DNA of 64,000 nucleotides from Anthostomella pinea. Taxonomy: Eukaryota; Ascomycota; Sordariomycetes; Xylariales; Xylariaceae. A program made the position numbers and the translations under genes. The stretch's first letter is position 1. Each line of letters begins with the position of its first letter. Below, piece by piece: positions 32,268-44,506 of this stretch. Location of the stretch: positions 1,488,001-1,552,000 of the forward strand of contig CAUWAG010000008.1 of the NCBI GenBank assembly GCA_963556695.1, given 5' to 3'. The notes under the pieces were generated by a model that saw only the letters and a list, made by a program, of their open reading frames with translations, did not search any database and was not told where the DNA came from.

Positions 32268-33585
32268 CTAGCTAGCTGAGTCCTTATCATTGATCTCCCA
32301 ATCCGCAACATTCTCCCTATATTGGGTCATCTCCCTCCACTTCCGCGCAAAATCCCGCATGCCGCCCTGGCCAGCCAGACCCGCATCCACCACGTCCTTC
32401 GGCAGCTTATGTGCCGAGTACTGAGGCGAGCTGAAGTTGTACGCGGCCGGATCTTCCTTCTCCATCAGCCGCAGCTCCGGGACGAAGTCATCATCCTCCT
32501 CCTCGCTCGACTCGGTCTCGGCGCCGTTCGCTTCGCCGCCCTGGTCCTCATCGCCCATTACACCAAGTACGGGACCCGGAACCTCCATATCCAGCAGCTC
32601 CTTCCAGTCGAAGAGCAGGCTATCCGTGTGCGGTGCCCAGGCGTTGATATCGATCAGCCGCGCCCGGCTCAGGGGCTCGTCCTCGCCCTCGGGAATGTAC
32701 ACGTCGAAGGCGAAGTTGCCGTCCGGGAACGTGTACCGCAGCTTGTGGTTGAACAGCTGGAAGATGCGCGCGACGATGTCCGCCCGCAGCGACTTCAGGA
32801 ACTCGTAGAAGTTCAGGTCGCGCTGGGAGATGGCGATGAGGTTGCGGTGCTTGACGAAGCACCGGAACTCCATGGCCGTGTGCGGGTTGAAGTACGAACG
32901 CAGCACCAGCACCGGCTTGAAAGAAGGCGGGACGTTGGCGGAGGAGCTTGGTGTGGGTGTGCAGTCGTCGAAGGCGTGCTCCAGGTCGTAGGTGACGAAG
33001 TTGGAGCTCTTGAGTAGGAGGTAGATGTCGTTGGGCGTGGTGCACTTGTTGGTGTTCTGGTGTGGCGATATCCAGGCGGCGTCTTTCGGCGCGGTCCAGT
33101 TGAGCTTTGGCGCCACGGCGCCGCCGAGTTCTGTGATCTTGTCCTTGATCATCTGGTGCAACTCGGGAAATCTCTGGTTTGGCGGCAGCATGGGGGGTTC
33201 ATCCTCGTCGCTGTCTGACTCCGAGTCCGTATCAACTTCCTCGATGGGTGGCCGCATCGTGGATGGTGCTGACTCCCATTCGTCATTCTCTGGCTCAGCT
33301 CCATCATCATCCGCGAGAACAATGCCGTCCTCGCGAATGTACTCTATGAATTCTGGCGATAGTGGAATTATCCGTGACTTGATACATGATGTGCGGTATC
33401 TGGTGATTATTAGCACGGTTTAAGGCTGAGCTTTGAACAAAGACAGCGTACTTGGGAAACCAAGAGTCATATGAGCAATGCAGTATGTGATCCCTGGTGA
33501 CGGGTGGGAACTGGAGAGCTGGCGCTGCAGTGGCAGGGGTTGTCACAGAAGCAGCGGCAGGCTGAGGGCCGGTAAATGTGGGCAT
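32268..33585 (-). CDS. cdc123: Cell division cycle protein 123 (D123 family), eIF2 assembly factor
   Basis: Two exons, 33585-33452 and 33399-32268, with a 52-nt intron; 421 aa, somewhat long for the family. D123 blocks are clear: HILHCSYDSWFPKY at the start, LPPNQRFPELHQMIKD, APKLNWTAPKDAAWI, LVLRSYFNPHTAMEFRCFV, ISQRDLNFYEFL, FAFDVYI and ARLIDINAW. Cdc123 is an ATP-grasp-like protein that joins eIF2 gamma to the alpha subunit during eIF2 assembly and is essential in yeast. Acidic, low-complexity insertions (DTDSESDSDEDE; ESSEEEDDD) account for extra length. It is divergently placed from CWC21 with 425 bp between. Confidence 0.96.
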
Positions 33586-34010
33586 CTTCTACACTGGAAT
33601 GAGATCTGGAATTGCCAGAGATAAGCAAGATTGGAGTGCGAGGGAGAAGGCGAGGTCCAAGGACGAATGCTTGGGTTATTCAGACAACGGTGATGGCCTT
33701 CTCTTAAGATATGCGATTGACTGTGAATTTATGCGCCTCATCGCAGGGCAAAAGTATGACACACTTGCGCTCCCTGCAGGAGGATCGGGAGCTATGACTC
33801 AAAAACCCCCACCATCCACCACATGCGTCTCTCCCATCTTTCCAATTCCGCCACACCACACCGCCTTCCCTTTCTTTCGCAACCACCAAGCTCCCCTCGA
33901 CAACCACAACGACGACAATCCCCCGAAACCAGACAGACGACCGCGCGCGCAGCTTCCAGAATCTCTTCCTCCACATCTCCAGCAAGCCAGCAACCCCCCA
34001 CCGAAAAGCC
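33586..34010. other. Divergent promoter region between cdc123 and cwc21
   Basis: The two starts face away from each other across 425 bp, so both promoters must lie here. The right half is C/A-rich, like a fungal leader. Confidence 0.6.
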
Positions 34011-34597
34011 ATGTCCGACAACGTAGGCCTCTCGACGCCGCGCGGCAGCGGGACCTCGGGCTACGTGCAGCGCAACCTGGCGCACATGCGGCCGCGCGAC
34101 CGCGCCGCGCCCTACCCGCCCAAGGACTTCGACCAGATGCGGCACCGCCAGCGCCAGCCGGACCAGGGCATCCTGGAGCACGAGCGCAAGCGCGAGGTCG
34201 AGGTCAAGGTGTTTGAGCTGCGGGACCAGCTCGAGGACGAAGGGTGTGTTCTGTTCTGCCGCTCTCGAGAGCTTTTTGTGTTCATGCTTCCCAGCTAACA
34301 AAACTACCAACACCCAGCATCGAAGAAGAAGAAATCGACAAGCGCTGCGCCGTACTGCGCAAGGAGCTACAGGCCAAGCAGGACAGCAACAAGGACGGCC
34401 CGCGGCGGGACCTCAAGTCGCACCAGGTGCACGAGATGGCCGACGCCAAGATCAAGGAGAGCGAGCGGCTGCGGAGCGCCCTCAAGATCAGCAAGGACTA
34501 CGAGGAGGGCAGCCACTGGAAGCGGCAGGAGGACCGGCTGCGGAAGGCCCTGGAGAGGGACGAGGGCGCCGCCGAGAAGGGGAGGGGGAGGGATTGA
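34011..34597 (+). CDS. cwc21: Pre-mRNA splicing factor CWC21 (cwf21 domain)
   Basis: Exons 34011-34243 and 34318-34597 around a 74-nt intron give 170 aa. The N-terminus [22 protein letters not shown] is the invariant cwf21/SRRM2 start, which contacts Prp8 and the catalytic RNA core of the spliceosome. A helical cwf21 domain spans the intron ([20 protein letters not shown], then [15 protein letters not shown]). The rest is a charged helical tail ([27 protein letters not shown]). It acts in the nucleus in the activated spliceosome. The gene appears intact. Confidence 0.95.
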
Positions 34598-34858
34598 ACC
34601 TAATGGTCTTTTTTGGTATGCGATGGGCGGCATGAAAATCAGGATTGAACAAACATCGATCTGGGTTTGGGTGTATTACCATTGTTTGGCGAAGGCGTTC
34701 AGGTTAGGGTGGTCAACTCGCATGCAAGAGAACCACTAGGCCAGGGCTTTGGTTCATCGCCTTGGCAAATGTACCAGCATTTCAGTCATTTTGGCTTCAT
34801 TGTTGATTTATTTCTATTTGGTCTATTCCATGCCCGTCTATGTCCATGGGTATCAATG

Positions 34859-36186
34859 TCAGTTAGCCGCCAATATCTCCGCCGCGTCAACCGGCGGCGC
34901 GTGATCCTCCCTGCCAGCGTTCTGCTTCAACGCCTCGGCGTGACGTTTCTCCCTATCCGCCTCCTTTTGCCTCTGTTGGCCGAGATAGGTCGTGTAGCGC
35001 AAAGTGCCCAGTGTTAGGACGGCCATGAAGATGATTCCCAGAACAGATCGACGGATCAAGATCCATCGCAAGCCTTCGATCTCGGACCTCGAATCGCTGT
35101 TGAGCGTAACGCTGATTTTCAGGTTTATTTGTTGGATCTGGAGTACGAATGTCAGTAACATATACTAAATCGAAGAGGCGAAAGACCAACCGAGCTATCC
35201 ATGTGCCTCTGTTCCTCCCGGACGTTCTGCCTGCGATCATTGAACATGCCCTTGACATCGTCCTTGAGGGTCATGATGTCCTGGCTCATGCGCTGGCTCA
35301 GGATGTCGACCTCGTGCTGCAAATGTGTCCGCTGCTGGCGAGATTGCTCATCGGCGGCTTTCCTGTTCTTATGGACTTCGGCGCTCAGTTCCGAGCAGGC
35401 GGCGCGGAACAGGTATGTCTCCTAGGTAGCGCGTATGTGAGCAAGAGGACAGAAGCATCCCGATCCAACAAATCCACTCACATTGTCAACATCGCTCTTA
35501 CTAATGAGCCCTTCCTGTGCGAAATCCAGGTTCTGGGCCAGCAACGCCCTGACGCCCTTCATGACCGTGATAGCCTGTTCCACAGTGTAACCGTCGTTTT
35601 GCAGCTGCTTCACAAGCGTGTAGCTGTCGAAGTGGTGTACGTATGGTGGCGTTGATATGTGTGGATGATGCGTCGCGCTCGGCGGCGGCATGTGAAGCAC
35701 TGCTTCCATGGGACCGCTCGTCTGCATTCTCGCCTCTGCTGCAGCTTGCTGTGGAGTCGGAGATGCTGAGCCAGTACCTCCTGTCCCTCTTGGAGGAATG
35801 ATCGTGGACTGGTCGGCCATTTGTGTCTCATCAGCAGCCTCCCCCGACTCCTTAGCTGGGGCGTCCTTGCTAGGTCCCTTTTCCTGAGCTGCTTCCTTCT
35901 TGTCTGGTGGTGGTGCTGCTTCGGAGGACGGCGCTCGAGCATCGATCTTATCCGGCTCTGGCAAATTCAAGACATCTGGCGGGACAGGCAAGGGCTCTAC
36001 GGCCTTGCCATGCCTTTCGAAAACGGCCTGTCTCGCTCGAGTCGAAGTTGCAAATGATGCGGCGTATGGGTTACGTTGGTTCGACGGCTTGCGATATCGG
36101 CTCTTCGTCGTTTGTGCCGCGGACTCTCCGAAGCGAACAGCTCGGAACAGGTGAGGGTACAGAAAGGTCAAGCGAAGGGAAGACAT
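34859..36186 (-). CDS. DUF1640/CCDC90-family mitochondrial coiled-coil protein
   Basis: Exons 36186-35482, 35421-35191 and 35137-34859 give 404 aa. The start is Arg/Ser/Tyr-rich without acids, as in a mitochondrial presequence. A Pro/Ala/Glu-rich linker follows. The DUF1640 signature begins near residue 190: HHFDSYTLVKQLQNDGYT, EQAITVMKGVRALL, then ETYLFRAACSEL. A long coiled coil follows (RTHLQHEVDILSQRM, IQQINLKISV), and near the end is a membrane helix (VLGIIFMAVLTLGTL). The family includes yeast FMP32 and animal MCUR1/CCDC90B, inner-membrane proteins linked to cytochrome oxidase assembly, proline use or calcium uptake. Intron donors are GTGAGT and the less usual GTTGGT. Confidence 0.93.
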
Positions 36187-36967
36187 GATTGCGAGCTCCT
36201 AAGTTCTAGGCGGCAGTACCGAGATAATGTTAGAACAAAGGAAACATGGTTTTCGCGTGGTCAAGCAGGCAAAAAGGGAGCGACGGGAGTGAGTTTAGTT
36301 CATGATCAAGCTTCGAGAGCACATGGAGGATGGACCTGCAGCACGTAGCGTACAATCGGGCCGCCCCTGTTCTGCCAGGAATTGGCTAGTACTGACGGCT
36401 GGCGTTCTCTGCCGGACCGGCCGCGCAAAACGGTAAGCGGTGCCAGCAGTGACAGTTTGCGAGTGGAGCCCGCTACGTAGCGGCGGTCACACAGTGGGGG
36501 ATGAGGCCAGGCAGCCCAGGGTTGCGCCGTCACCCCGCAACCAGCCAAAGAAAAACATTTCCCAGCTCCGGACCCCGGTCAGCAGTGGCTGCAGTGCGGT
36601 GCCAGGTCATACCGTCACGCAGCCCACCGCTGCTGATCAAGTGTTGGGCTTTCTCTCAACACCAGGTTTTCTGCTCTTGAGTATTTGCTTTTTCCGATGC
36701 TCTAGCATGATTCAATCGCAAGTTCTTGCGCTTTTCCAGCGAGCATCGCCTCAATCGCATCTATCCGCATTCCATTGCAACCCTGCTTGATACCCAACAG
36801 CAGCTTGCTGCGTGCTTAGACGAACCCTTGCGCCGACGACGGGTTCTACAACAGCATTCCGAAGGAGCCGACCGCATTCTCCAATCCGCCTGTCCGCATT
36901 CCTCTCTTCGCTCCACGACATATCAACCAAGACACCGAGTTGTCCGTAACCGAGGATTGCGGCCATC
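36187..36967. other. Divergent promoter region, 780 bp
   Basis: Lies between the starts of the DUF1640 gene and the b561-like gene, which point away from each other. No gene inside. Confidence 0.55.
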
Positions 36968-39597
36968 ATGGCGTCGGCCGATGGGCTATCGGCCCCGGGG
37001 TCGGCGACCTATGATTCGGATACGCTGACCGTTGGCGATGGCACTTGGGACTTCACCAAGAACACATTCCTGTTGCCGAACCTAGTTGGACTGAATTTCG
37101 ATACCATGCAATACAATGGTAGGTTGCGTCTAGCACGCCCTTCAAACCCAAACCCGAACCCGGATCGATAATCTAACGTTGATCAGGCATGGGCAATCGC
37201 TTCTCGACACTTACACAATACCATTCATTAATAACAGGCCATGGGGTCATCGCCGCCATCACTTTCTTGTTCATCGTCCCCATCGCCGTCATGTACGCGA
37301 GGTTCCACAGAGGGGATTTGAGGAGGGTCAGACGGATGCACGCATACTTGCAGGTTCTTGCTGTTGGTCTCTCTACCGTCGTCTTTGTACTCGGGTATTT
37401 TGCAGTAGGGCCGACACGAAGCTTGACGAATCCACACCACGGTATCGGAGTCGCCATCTATACCTTGATCCTTCTCCAAGCCATCGGAGGCCGCATGGTC
37501 AAGAATATCTACAAGAAGTCATTCAGACTCATGGTCCATCGGTGGTTCGGAAGGGCCATTGGAATCCTAGGCATTGTCCAGGTCCCGCTCGGACTCACCC
37601 TTTATGGCTCGCCAAAGTTCACCTTCATCCTGTACGCTGTATGGATGGCGTTCCTTGTCCTGCTATACTTCATCCTAAGCTGGCGCCAAGACCGTCGGGA
37701 TGACCTAGTCATCCCTGGAGGCCGGTCTGAAGGTGGTGTCACAGCATCAGAACGCAAGTCAAAGCATGGACACGGGTGGTTAGGTCCGCTGGCAGCAGGA
37801 GCCGGTGCTTTCGCCCTCCTGCGCGGACGGAAACGTGGAAATGAACGAAGCAGGAGCCGAAGCCGATCTCGATCACGGAGTCGCGGACCTCCAGAGGTCA
37901 TTCCGTCTCGAAGGGGCTCTGCGAGTTATATGGCAGACGAGAAGTATTCTGAACGCACCGACCGCAGTGGCGGAGGATTCATGAATAAGTTGCTTGGCGT
38001 AGCTGGGGTTTTGGGCGCGGGAGCGTTGGTTAAGAGGATTGTGGATCGAAGAGAGAAACGGAGGTATGACGAGGAGTATTCAGCGGTTTCGACGGACACT
38101 CCCAGTCGGATGAGACCGCAACGTTCGCGGCTAGCTCGGAAACGCCCCGGCCCTGATGACTACACCGAATCCGAGTTCACTGAAGACCGGACCGAACTCA
38201 GTAGGAGGCCACGCACTCCATTGTTACCAGGGCCCGGCGATCCCGTTGCTGCGGCCGCGGCTCTGAGCGCTGCAGAACCTCGCCCGAGGACACCACGGCC
38301 GTCACATGCTCGACCTCCACATGCTAGACACGACAGTCATGAGGAATCAAGCTATTCGTCCTATGTCAGCCCGTCGAGGCGGGCCAGAGAGGATGATGAA
38401 GGTGGCGGTGGGCTAGGGAAGGGTCTCCTTGCTGGTCTGGGTCTAGGCTGGTTTACCAAGAAGATGAAGGACCGCCGAAGCCGAAGAGAAGAGGAGGACA
38501 GGCTGCGGTTGGAAGATGAAAGGCGGGACGGACGCCATGGCTCTAGGTTCACAGGAGACGGCTTCGGCACTCCGACACGATCATCACGACGTCGGCCATC
38601 ACGAGGCGCTGCCCCAACTGCTAATACCCTCACCGAAGAGACAGGATCTTCCATGCTTGAAGGTCCTCCTCCGGGTGCTAGATATAGTGGACCTCCCATG
38701 CCGCCGCTGGGTGCTGGGTATGGCGGACCTCCCATGCCGCCGCTGGGTGCAGGAGGCGCACCACCCATTGTGCCAATCGCCGGTTCGCACTCTAGGCATT
38801 CCAGGTCAGAATCAAGATCCAGACACGATACTGCTGCAGATTCGGTTGCGATGCCACCCATGCCTCCTGACCCTCACGGAGTGTTACGTCCAATACATCA
38901 CGGATCGGGAAGCGACTCGTATGCCTCTGCAGGCGGAGGACCGCACAGGCGGCATTCATCACGACGTCGTAGAGAGGCGGACAAAGCTGCAGCCGCGGCC
39001 GCTAAGAGCGCTGCAGGATTAGCTGCTGCGGAGGAAGGTACCTCGCGGCGGAGAGATCGCAGCCGCAGCCGAGCCCCAAGTCAGCCTGTCAGCGTCAAGG
39101 TGAAATACCACGACGACAGAGACAAGAATGTGACGCTACGGCGCCTTACCGATGACGAGGCACGCCGCGAACGTCGCAGGAATAGGTCAAACTCCATGAG
39201 CAGTCTCTCGGGAAGCGAAGCACCTGGCCGTCGACGGTACCGACGCAATTCCGGTTCACGTAGAGCTGCCGACGAAGCTGCAGCAGAGCGGCTAGTAGAG
39301 CCACTCTCACCACCGGCACCAGCATTTGCTGAAGGACGACGAGCAGGAAAGGACTCGGCATATTACTCGGGTCAGCCAGGTCCGTCGGGCGCAACACCCA
39401 TGGCGGCACAGACTTTCTCTAGCATAGACAGTCCAGAAAGCCACGGGACATGGAGCGCGATGAGTCCGATGAGCCCGTCACCCAGTGGGCCGGCGGCAGA
39501 GCGGCCGGCAGGTTCGGCCGCGGCATCCGCTGCAGAAAGACGGAAACGAAGAAGGGAGCAGAGAAGGCCGCCTTCGGGGACGGTGGACTTCAGCTGA
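36968..39597 (+). CDS. Cytochrome b561-like membrane protein with long disordered tail
   Basis: Exons 36968-37118 and 37187-39597 (68-nt intron) give 853 aa. Residues about 63-220 hold five to six hydrophobic helices. His69, His102, His135 and His168 lie exactly 33 residues apart on successive helices (TGHGVIAA, RMHAYLQ, NPHHGIG, MVHRWFG), the pattern of the two b-heme sites in cytochrome b561 domains. Such proteins move electrons across membranes, often from ascorbate or in ferric reduction. The remaining 620 residues are polar and low complexity: Arg/Ser repeats (RSRSRSRSRSR), a short hydrophobic LGVAGVLGAGALV, Pro-Met repeats (PPMPPLGAGYGG) and Ala/Arg-rich tracts. There is no N-terminal signal peptide. 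Electron transfer is inferred from the His pattern. Confidence 0.88.
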
Positions 39598-40238
39598 CAT
39601 TCCAGCGCTGTTCATGATTGGGCCGAAACATCATGACCGGAGTTGGGGAGTTTTCATTGCATTTTCTTTGGTTTTACATGCATGCATGGGAACCGCGCAT
39701 AGCAGCTTTCTCCTCGAAGGTTGAGACGACGAATATTGGGAAATGACAGGACTCTATGGCGGAGCTGAAGCTTGAACGGCTGTAGGGATATCCAACGAGG
39801 TCCGACACATGTCTCCTTTCATGTACCGTACAAGATATAACGAAGATGTAATCATGAATGCAACTTTGAAATGGCGAGAGAAGTAGACATGAAATGTGTT
39901 ACTACACGTTGGGAGGTGAAGTTGTGAAGTTGTGGGAGTCCAGCGGCTCGCAGCTGCTACCACGTGTGGCCGCGACAATCGATAAGCCCAGCCCACCTGG
40001 AATCGCGGTTCAGCATCCCAACGCGCCTTCAACTTTCCCCCCATTGCAAGCTGCCTCTGCTATCTACAAGTCGACACTTGGTTTTCTACTCTTTTTTAGA
40101 TCGTCTGATCGCACGCACATCTTGTCTACATACTACCCGACCGATTGCGCATTCATATACTGAAGCCGAGAAGCAGCAGCAAACCCATCCACGGCGTGCC
40201 AACGAAACAGCCCACACACCACCCGAGCAGCGACGAAG
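39598..40238. other. Intergenic, 640 bp
   Basis: Contains the 3' end of the b561-like gene and the promoter of nnf1. No gene seen. Confidence 0.5.
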
Positions 40239-41632
40239 ATGGCAGAACCACCGAACCCAGACCAACAGCTCCAATCCGAAGCCGAAGCCGAAGCCGAGGC
40301 GCAGTCACAGTCGCAGTCGCAGTCACATTCAGAAGCACAATTACAACCAACACCACAAGAAAACGACATAGATGCAGCTGCGCCGACACAATCAGCGTCC
40401 CCGCCGCTGCCCCCGCGCCACACGGCACTGACGCCTGGCCCGCGCGCGTCGCGGTTCCAGGACGTCCTGGAGTCGAGCCTGGCGCACACGCTCAGCAAGC
40501 TCACCTACGAAAACCTCGCCTCCTGCTACCCGACTCTCGCCGTCGAGGCGCCGAAAGTGCTGCGCGGCGTGCAGGAGAGATTGGTGCTGAAGCTGGGCCA
40601 GAATTGTCGGGTACGTGGGATTTTTTTGGTTGCGTTCTGTTTGGCTTGGGGGAAAGGGACATGGGAGGATAGGAGGAGGGCGGGATGGAGGGAGGATGTG
40701 CGTGCGTGCTGGTTGGAGATGTGCATATGCGACGAGGATACGCGCGCCGAAGTTTGCGATGCTGTTGCGCGCCTTGGAGGGGTGTTTTTGAACCGGAGCC
40801 CCGCATCCTTGGAGTCCATGCTGACAATGTGTGATGCACCCACCTACAGGAAAGCTTCGATAAAGTCAATCGCAGTCGCGATATCGTTGCCAAGCTTAAC
40901 GAGCTTGAAACTCTGGTCAGCGAGGCCGAGCGCAGAAGGGACGAAGCGGGTGAGAAGGGCGCCGAGGCCCCTATACCGTAAGTGCCCCTGCCCCTGCACC
41001 TTTTCCTCATTGTTTTGCACCCAACATGTGGAAGACACGAATGATGGCGGGGAGTGCTAGTGCACCACTTCTATTCATAAGCTGTGATGAAACTGAAGTC
41101 TTTCACGTACGACCATAGGATCAGGAGAACTTGGCATCCCGTCCGCTCTGCCTTAAATAAGCCTGATACCGCCGGATTAGTAGTTGGGTCGGTGACGACC
41201 AGCGAATCCCCGGTGTTGTACGTTTTGCATTTTGTACTACTTCTTTTTTGCAATGTTGCCATCCTTAGTCAGATGTGCTTCCTCTCCATTATCGTTTCAT
41301 TTTTGACCCTTGAAATCATGCTGGAGCTCGTGCTGACTGAATCATCCCCAAGTCCGCACATGCTGCCGGCAGACGAGGTCTTGGCCGCACACCTAGCACC
41401 GCATCTAGCATTGCAGCAGTCACAACTCAACGCCAAACTGCAGACGACACAAGCACACAACGCAAGGCTGTTTGAGGAGATACAGAAGCAGCGCGCCGAG
41501 ATAGAGTCTCTGGTCGGCTTCTTGGAGAAGGCATTCGAGGACATCGACGGCGCGAGTCACATGATGGATGGTGTCGTCGATGACCTGGCCAAGGAGACCC
41601 GCATGATAGAAGTTGAGATGGCTGGGTCGTGA
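40239..41632 (+). CDS. nnf1: Kinetochore protein NNF1 (MIND/Mis12 complex)
   Basis: Exons 40239-40610, 40850-40977 and 41353-41632 give 259 aa. After a Gln/Ser/Glu-rich start, the Nnf1 block reads RFQDVLESSLAHTLSKLTYE and LRGVQERLVLKL. Across the first intron it continues ESFDKVN, RDIVAKLNELETLVSEAERRR. The last exon is helical (HLALQQSQLNAKLQ, RLFEEIQKQRAEIESLVGFL). NNF1 is one of four subunits of the complex linking inner kinetochore to microtubule-binding proteins. Both introns (239 and 375 nt) are far longer than others in the window; the second ends at an AAG acceptor chosen to keep frame. A small unseen exon in the second intron is possible. Confidence 0.88.
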
Positions 41633-44506
41633 AATTGTATGGGAAGATCTTAAAGAGTAGACATGTGAGTGGCATGACGACCAGCTAGTCCATTGACTTT
41701 GGTTTGCGCGACTGTATGATACCACTGGTTCGGCGTCCCGAGTGCCGGCTTTATACCCACGACATGCGGCGGAAACATATGTAAGCAGGCATGACAAGAC
41801 TCTGATGGTATGGTTCTCTTTGCGCTCGCCCGCGCCACCCTAAACAGCAGAAAACCGCGAATCAAAGCAGTACAAGTGGACAAGGGTGGACTCTGTCGAC
41901 ATTGATCAGAGTTCCTGACTTTGCTGGTGTGCCTCCATTAGAGAACTATCTGGTGGGCATGGCTGCTTTCCTGCCATCCAGGTTCGTGCGACAGTTGACG
42001 CCATCGTGAACATTGATAATGGAAGGCATATGAATTCATTGTGAGAACAGATTGCGGTTTCAACTGGCAAAAAGGTAGCCAACAAGTGGACGAGGAGGGC
42101 GGCGAGATCAGCAAATCCCCCCGATTTCCATACCTTCCTTATTCGACGGGAACGACCGCCTGGTCTTCTCGTCTCCCATGTTTTCGCAACAAGGCGGCCT
42201 TTCTCGAGCTTTTCCTCGCTGAGGAAGGCGAGCTGGGGCTCACTCAAGGCGGCCCCGGCCAGATGTTCGTTGACCGCGACGGGGTTGTGGTCCTTGGTAT
42301 TCGGTCATGGTACGGTAACTTATGTAGAGGGGCTTCTCGGGTAATGCCAGTCTAAACCTCGTAGAAGAAAAAGAAAAGAAAATCCTTTTCCGTCATTCTC
42401 ACCGCCTGCAGCAAACATGCCGTTGAAAAGGGGGCACAGAGACACATCAAGAAGCTTAACCCTTCGCTTCATTTGACACAAGATAACTTGGGACGCATTC
42501 AGACACCCAGAACAACCTTGAATGCATAGGCGGTCTGTAACAGTCACTGCCGACGGCGTGGAAGGGGTACGCGATGGCAGCATCTCGCACGGAGAAGTAT
42601 GATGGTTGAATGCCATCAAAACCTCGTAGATAATTATGATGCCCTTCCTGATTCTACCGCTCGAATGACGACGTGCTTGCGCGGTGCTGTGCCCCTGACT
42701 CTAACACCCCGAAATAGTCCGCCCACGCTGCTTGGAAACCTCGAAAGAATGCGGTTCATCGACCTCAAAAACTGTGCCGAATGCCAAGGTGGCGGTGAAC
42801 GGTGATTTATCTTCTCTTGCGATGGGCGTCAGTCTCCTCCATTGTTGGATTTCTTCACATGGAGTGCAGCGATACAACAGCAAACTTGGGTGGCATTAAG
42901 AGTGGTTGACTATCTTAATTACAGCATGGCAAGGCCCATCAATAGTTCGATTAGTCTCGGTTCACTCGACGGCCTCCATCTCATACGTATGAAATGGTAG
43001 GGAGAGATCCTGCTGGTGCCGTCGTGCTGCCTTGCTCTATGCCTGGACGGCCAGCGAGCGGGAGGCTCTTCCTTGAGCTGCGGGTTTCTTAACTCGAGTA
43101 AGAGAGCCTATGGCTGTGTACATACTGATCCAGATCCCTCCCACATATCTCCCTCTTCGACCATCATATGAGGAGTCAAACACTTCAAACCAACATTCCC
43201 GTGCGCGTCACATCGAGTCTGCCACAGAAAATCTGCGTTCTGCACCCGGTAAATCGCATCCTACACCTCGCTTCACGTTGAGAGCTCCGGCTGGAGCAAA
43301 AAGCTATAGCTACGCGGAGCAAATATTGTATATCGATAGTGGCCACCTGTGCTGCCCCTACAGAGCATGTAACTTAGTAATCGCTATGAAAGGACAAAAT
43401 CATCATCACATGAACAAGAAGAATTAAGGCTTCTACAGAGCAAGTATGCCTACCTGACTAATAGATCAATCGCCAAACGATTTAGGACATAAACCAAGGG
43501 GGGGCGGAATCCAAAGAGATACCCACGCAACAAACCTGGCGTTTTCAGGTAGTATCTTGGTTTCTGTGTCGCATCTCTTGGGTCGATGAAGTCTACCCAG
43601 GAGTTACCATTGAGGAGCTGGATATATGACTTGTAGAGAAAGCAACTCATGGGCTGGCGTGCAGCATTATCCGACTCATCGTGGTATGTGAATCACCACC
43701 GTGAATCATGTTCAGCAGCAGCATGTCAGTCCTAATCACCAAACCACCAAGCCTGTGATTCACGACTTGAATGACAAGAGTCCAGCATACCGCCCACAAT
43801 GGCCAAGATGATCGTACTTCATCTCTTTCCAGCTCTGCATGCAACGAACAAGCATCAGTGTATCATCGTGAACCATGCTGACCATGGTCCGGCCAAATGG
43901 ATACGCCCCTTTAACCCCCGCGGGCCCTACCTGTCAAGACGCCCTCTACTCCTGTCATCTTGAGTCGAGCATGGCCTCAATATTCATACATCCCGCGTAG
44001 TTAGACACACTGGGAGGAGTCTGCGCGAAAAGGGCACGGCCAATTATCACACCATTTAGGGGCATATGCCAGGGGCAGATCATCGTCAGGAGTTTGTGAC
44101 ATTACACTAATACATGCTGTAAGATACTTTGGTTATTGTACAATCGTACAATCCCTAGCCTAGGATTCCTATCGCCCGTCTCACTCCGTCCATGCAGATG
44201 CCCACGAGCTATAACTTTTCCAGCCATATGAATGTACAGACTCCCCACGGTGATACCATTAGCTGATGATGATGTCGATGCAGTATGCGTGCCTGCCCAA
44301 ACTCAAGCCAGACCAGATGATACCTAAACGCATCTGATAGGGCCTGATTGATATCGTAAGGCACCCAAATCAGAATCCTAAACCACCCGTAACGCTGTTT
44401 GAGGAATTTTTGTCAAAGTCTCTCTCCGCTTTCAGAGGTTCCTCGGTCATCACGCTGGCACCAACTCCACTTCGGATTGTTCCTTGTCGTATTCAGAGAA
44501 ATGTAC
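41633..44506. other. Intergenic, 2.9 kb, no gene recognised
   Basis: Several short frames (for example 41906-42247 minus, 42041-42355 plus) lack family motifs or consistent splicing. Sequences near 43687-43770 contain repeated GTGAATCA/TGATTCAC words but no array. Confidence 0.5.

Noticed and set aside
43687..43770. Repeated GTGAATCA/TGATTCAC words, considered as a repeat array
   Set aside because: Spacing is irregular and copies few; not a CRISPR or satellite, and CRISPR is not expected in a fungus.
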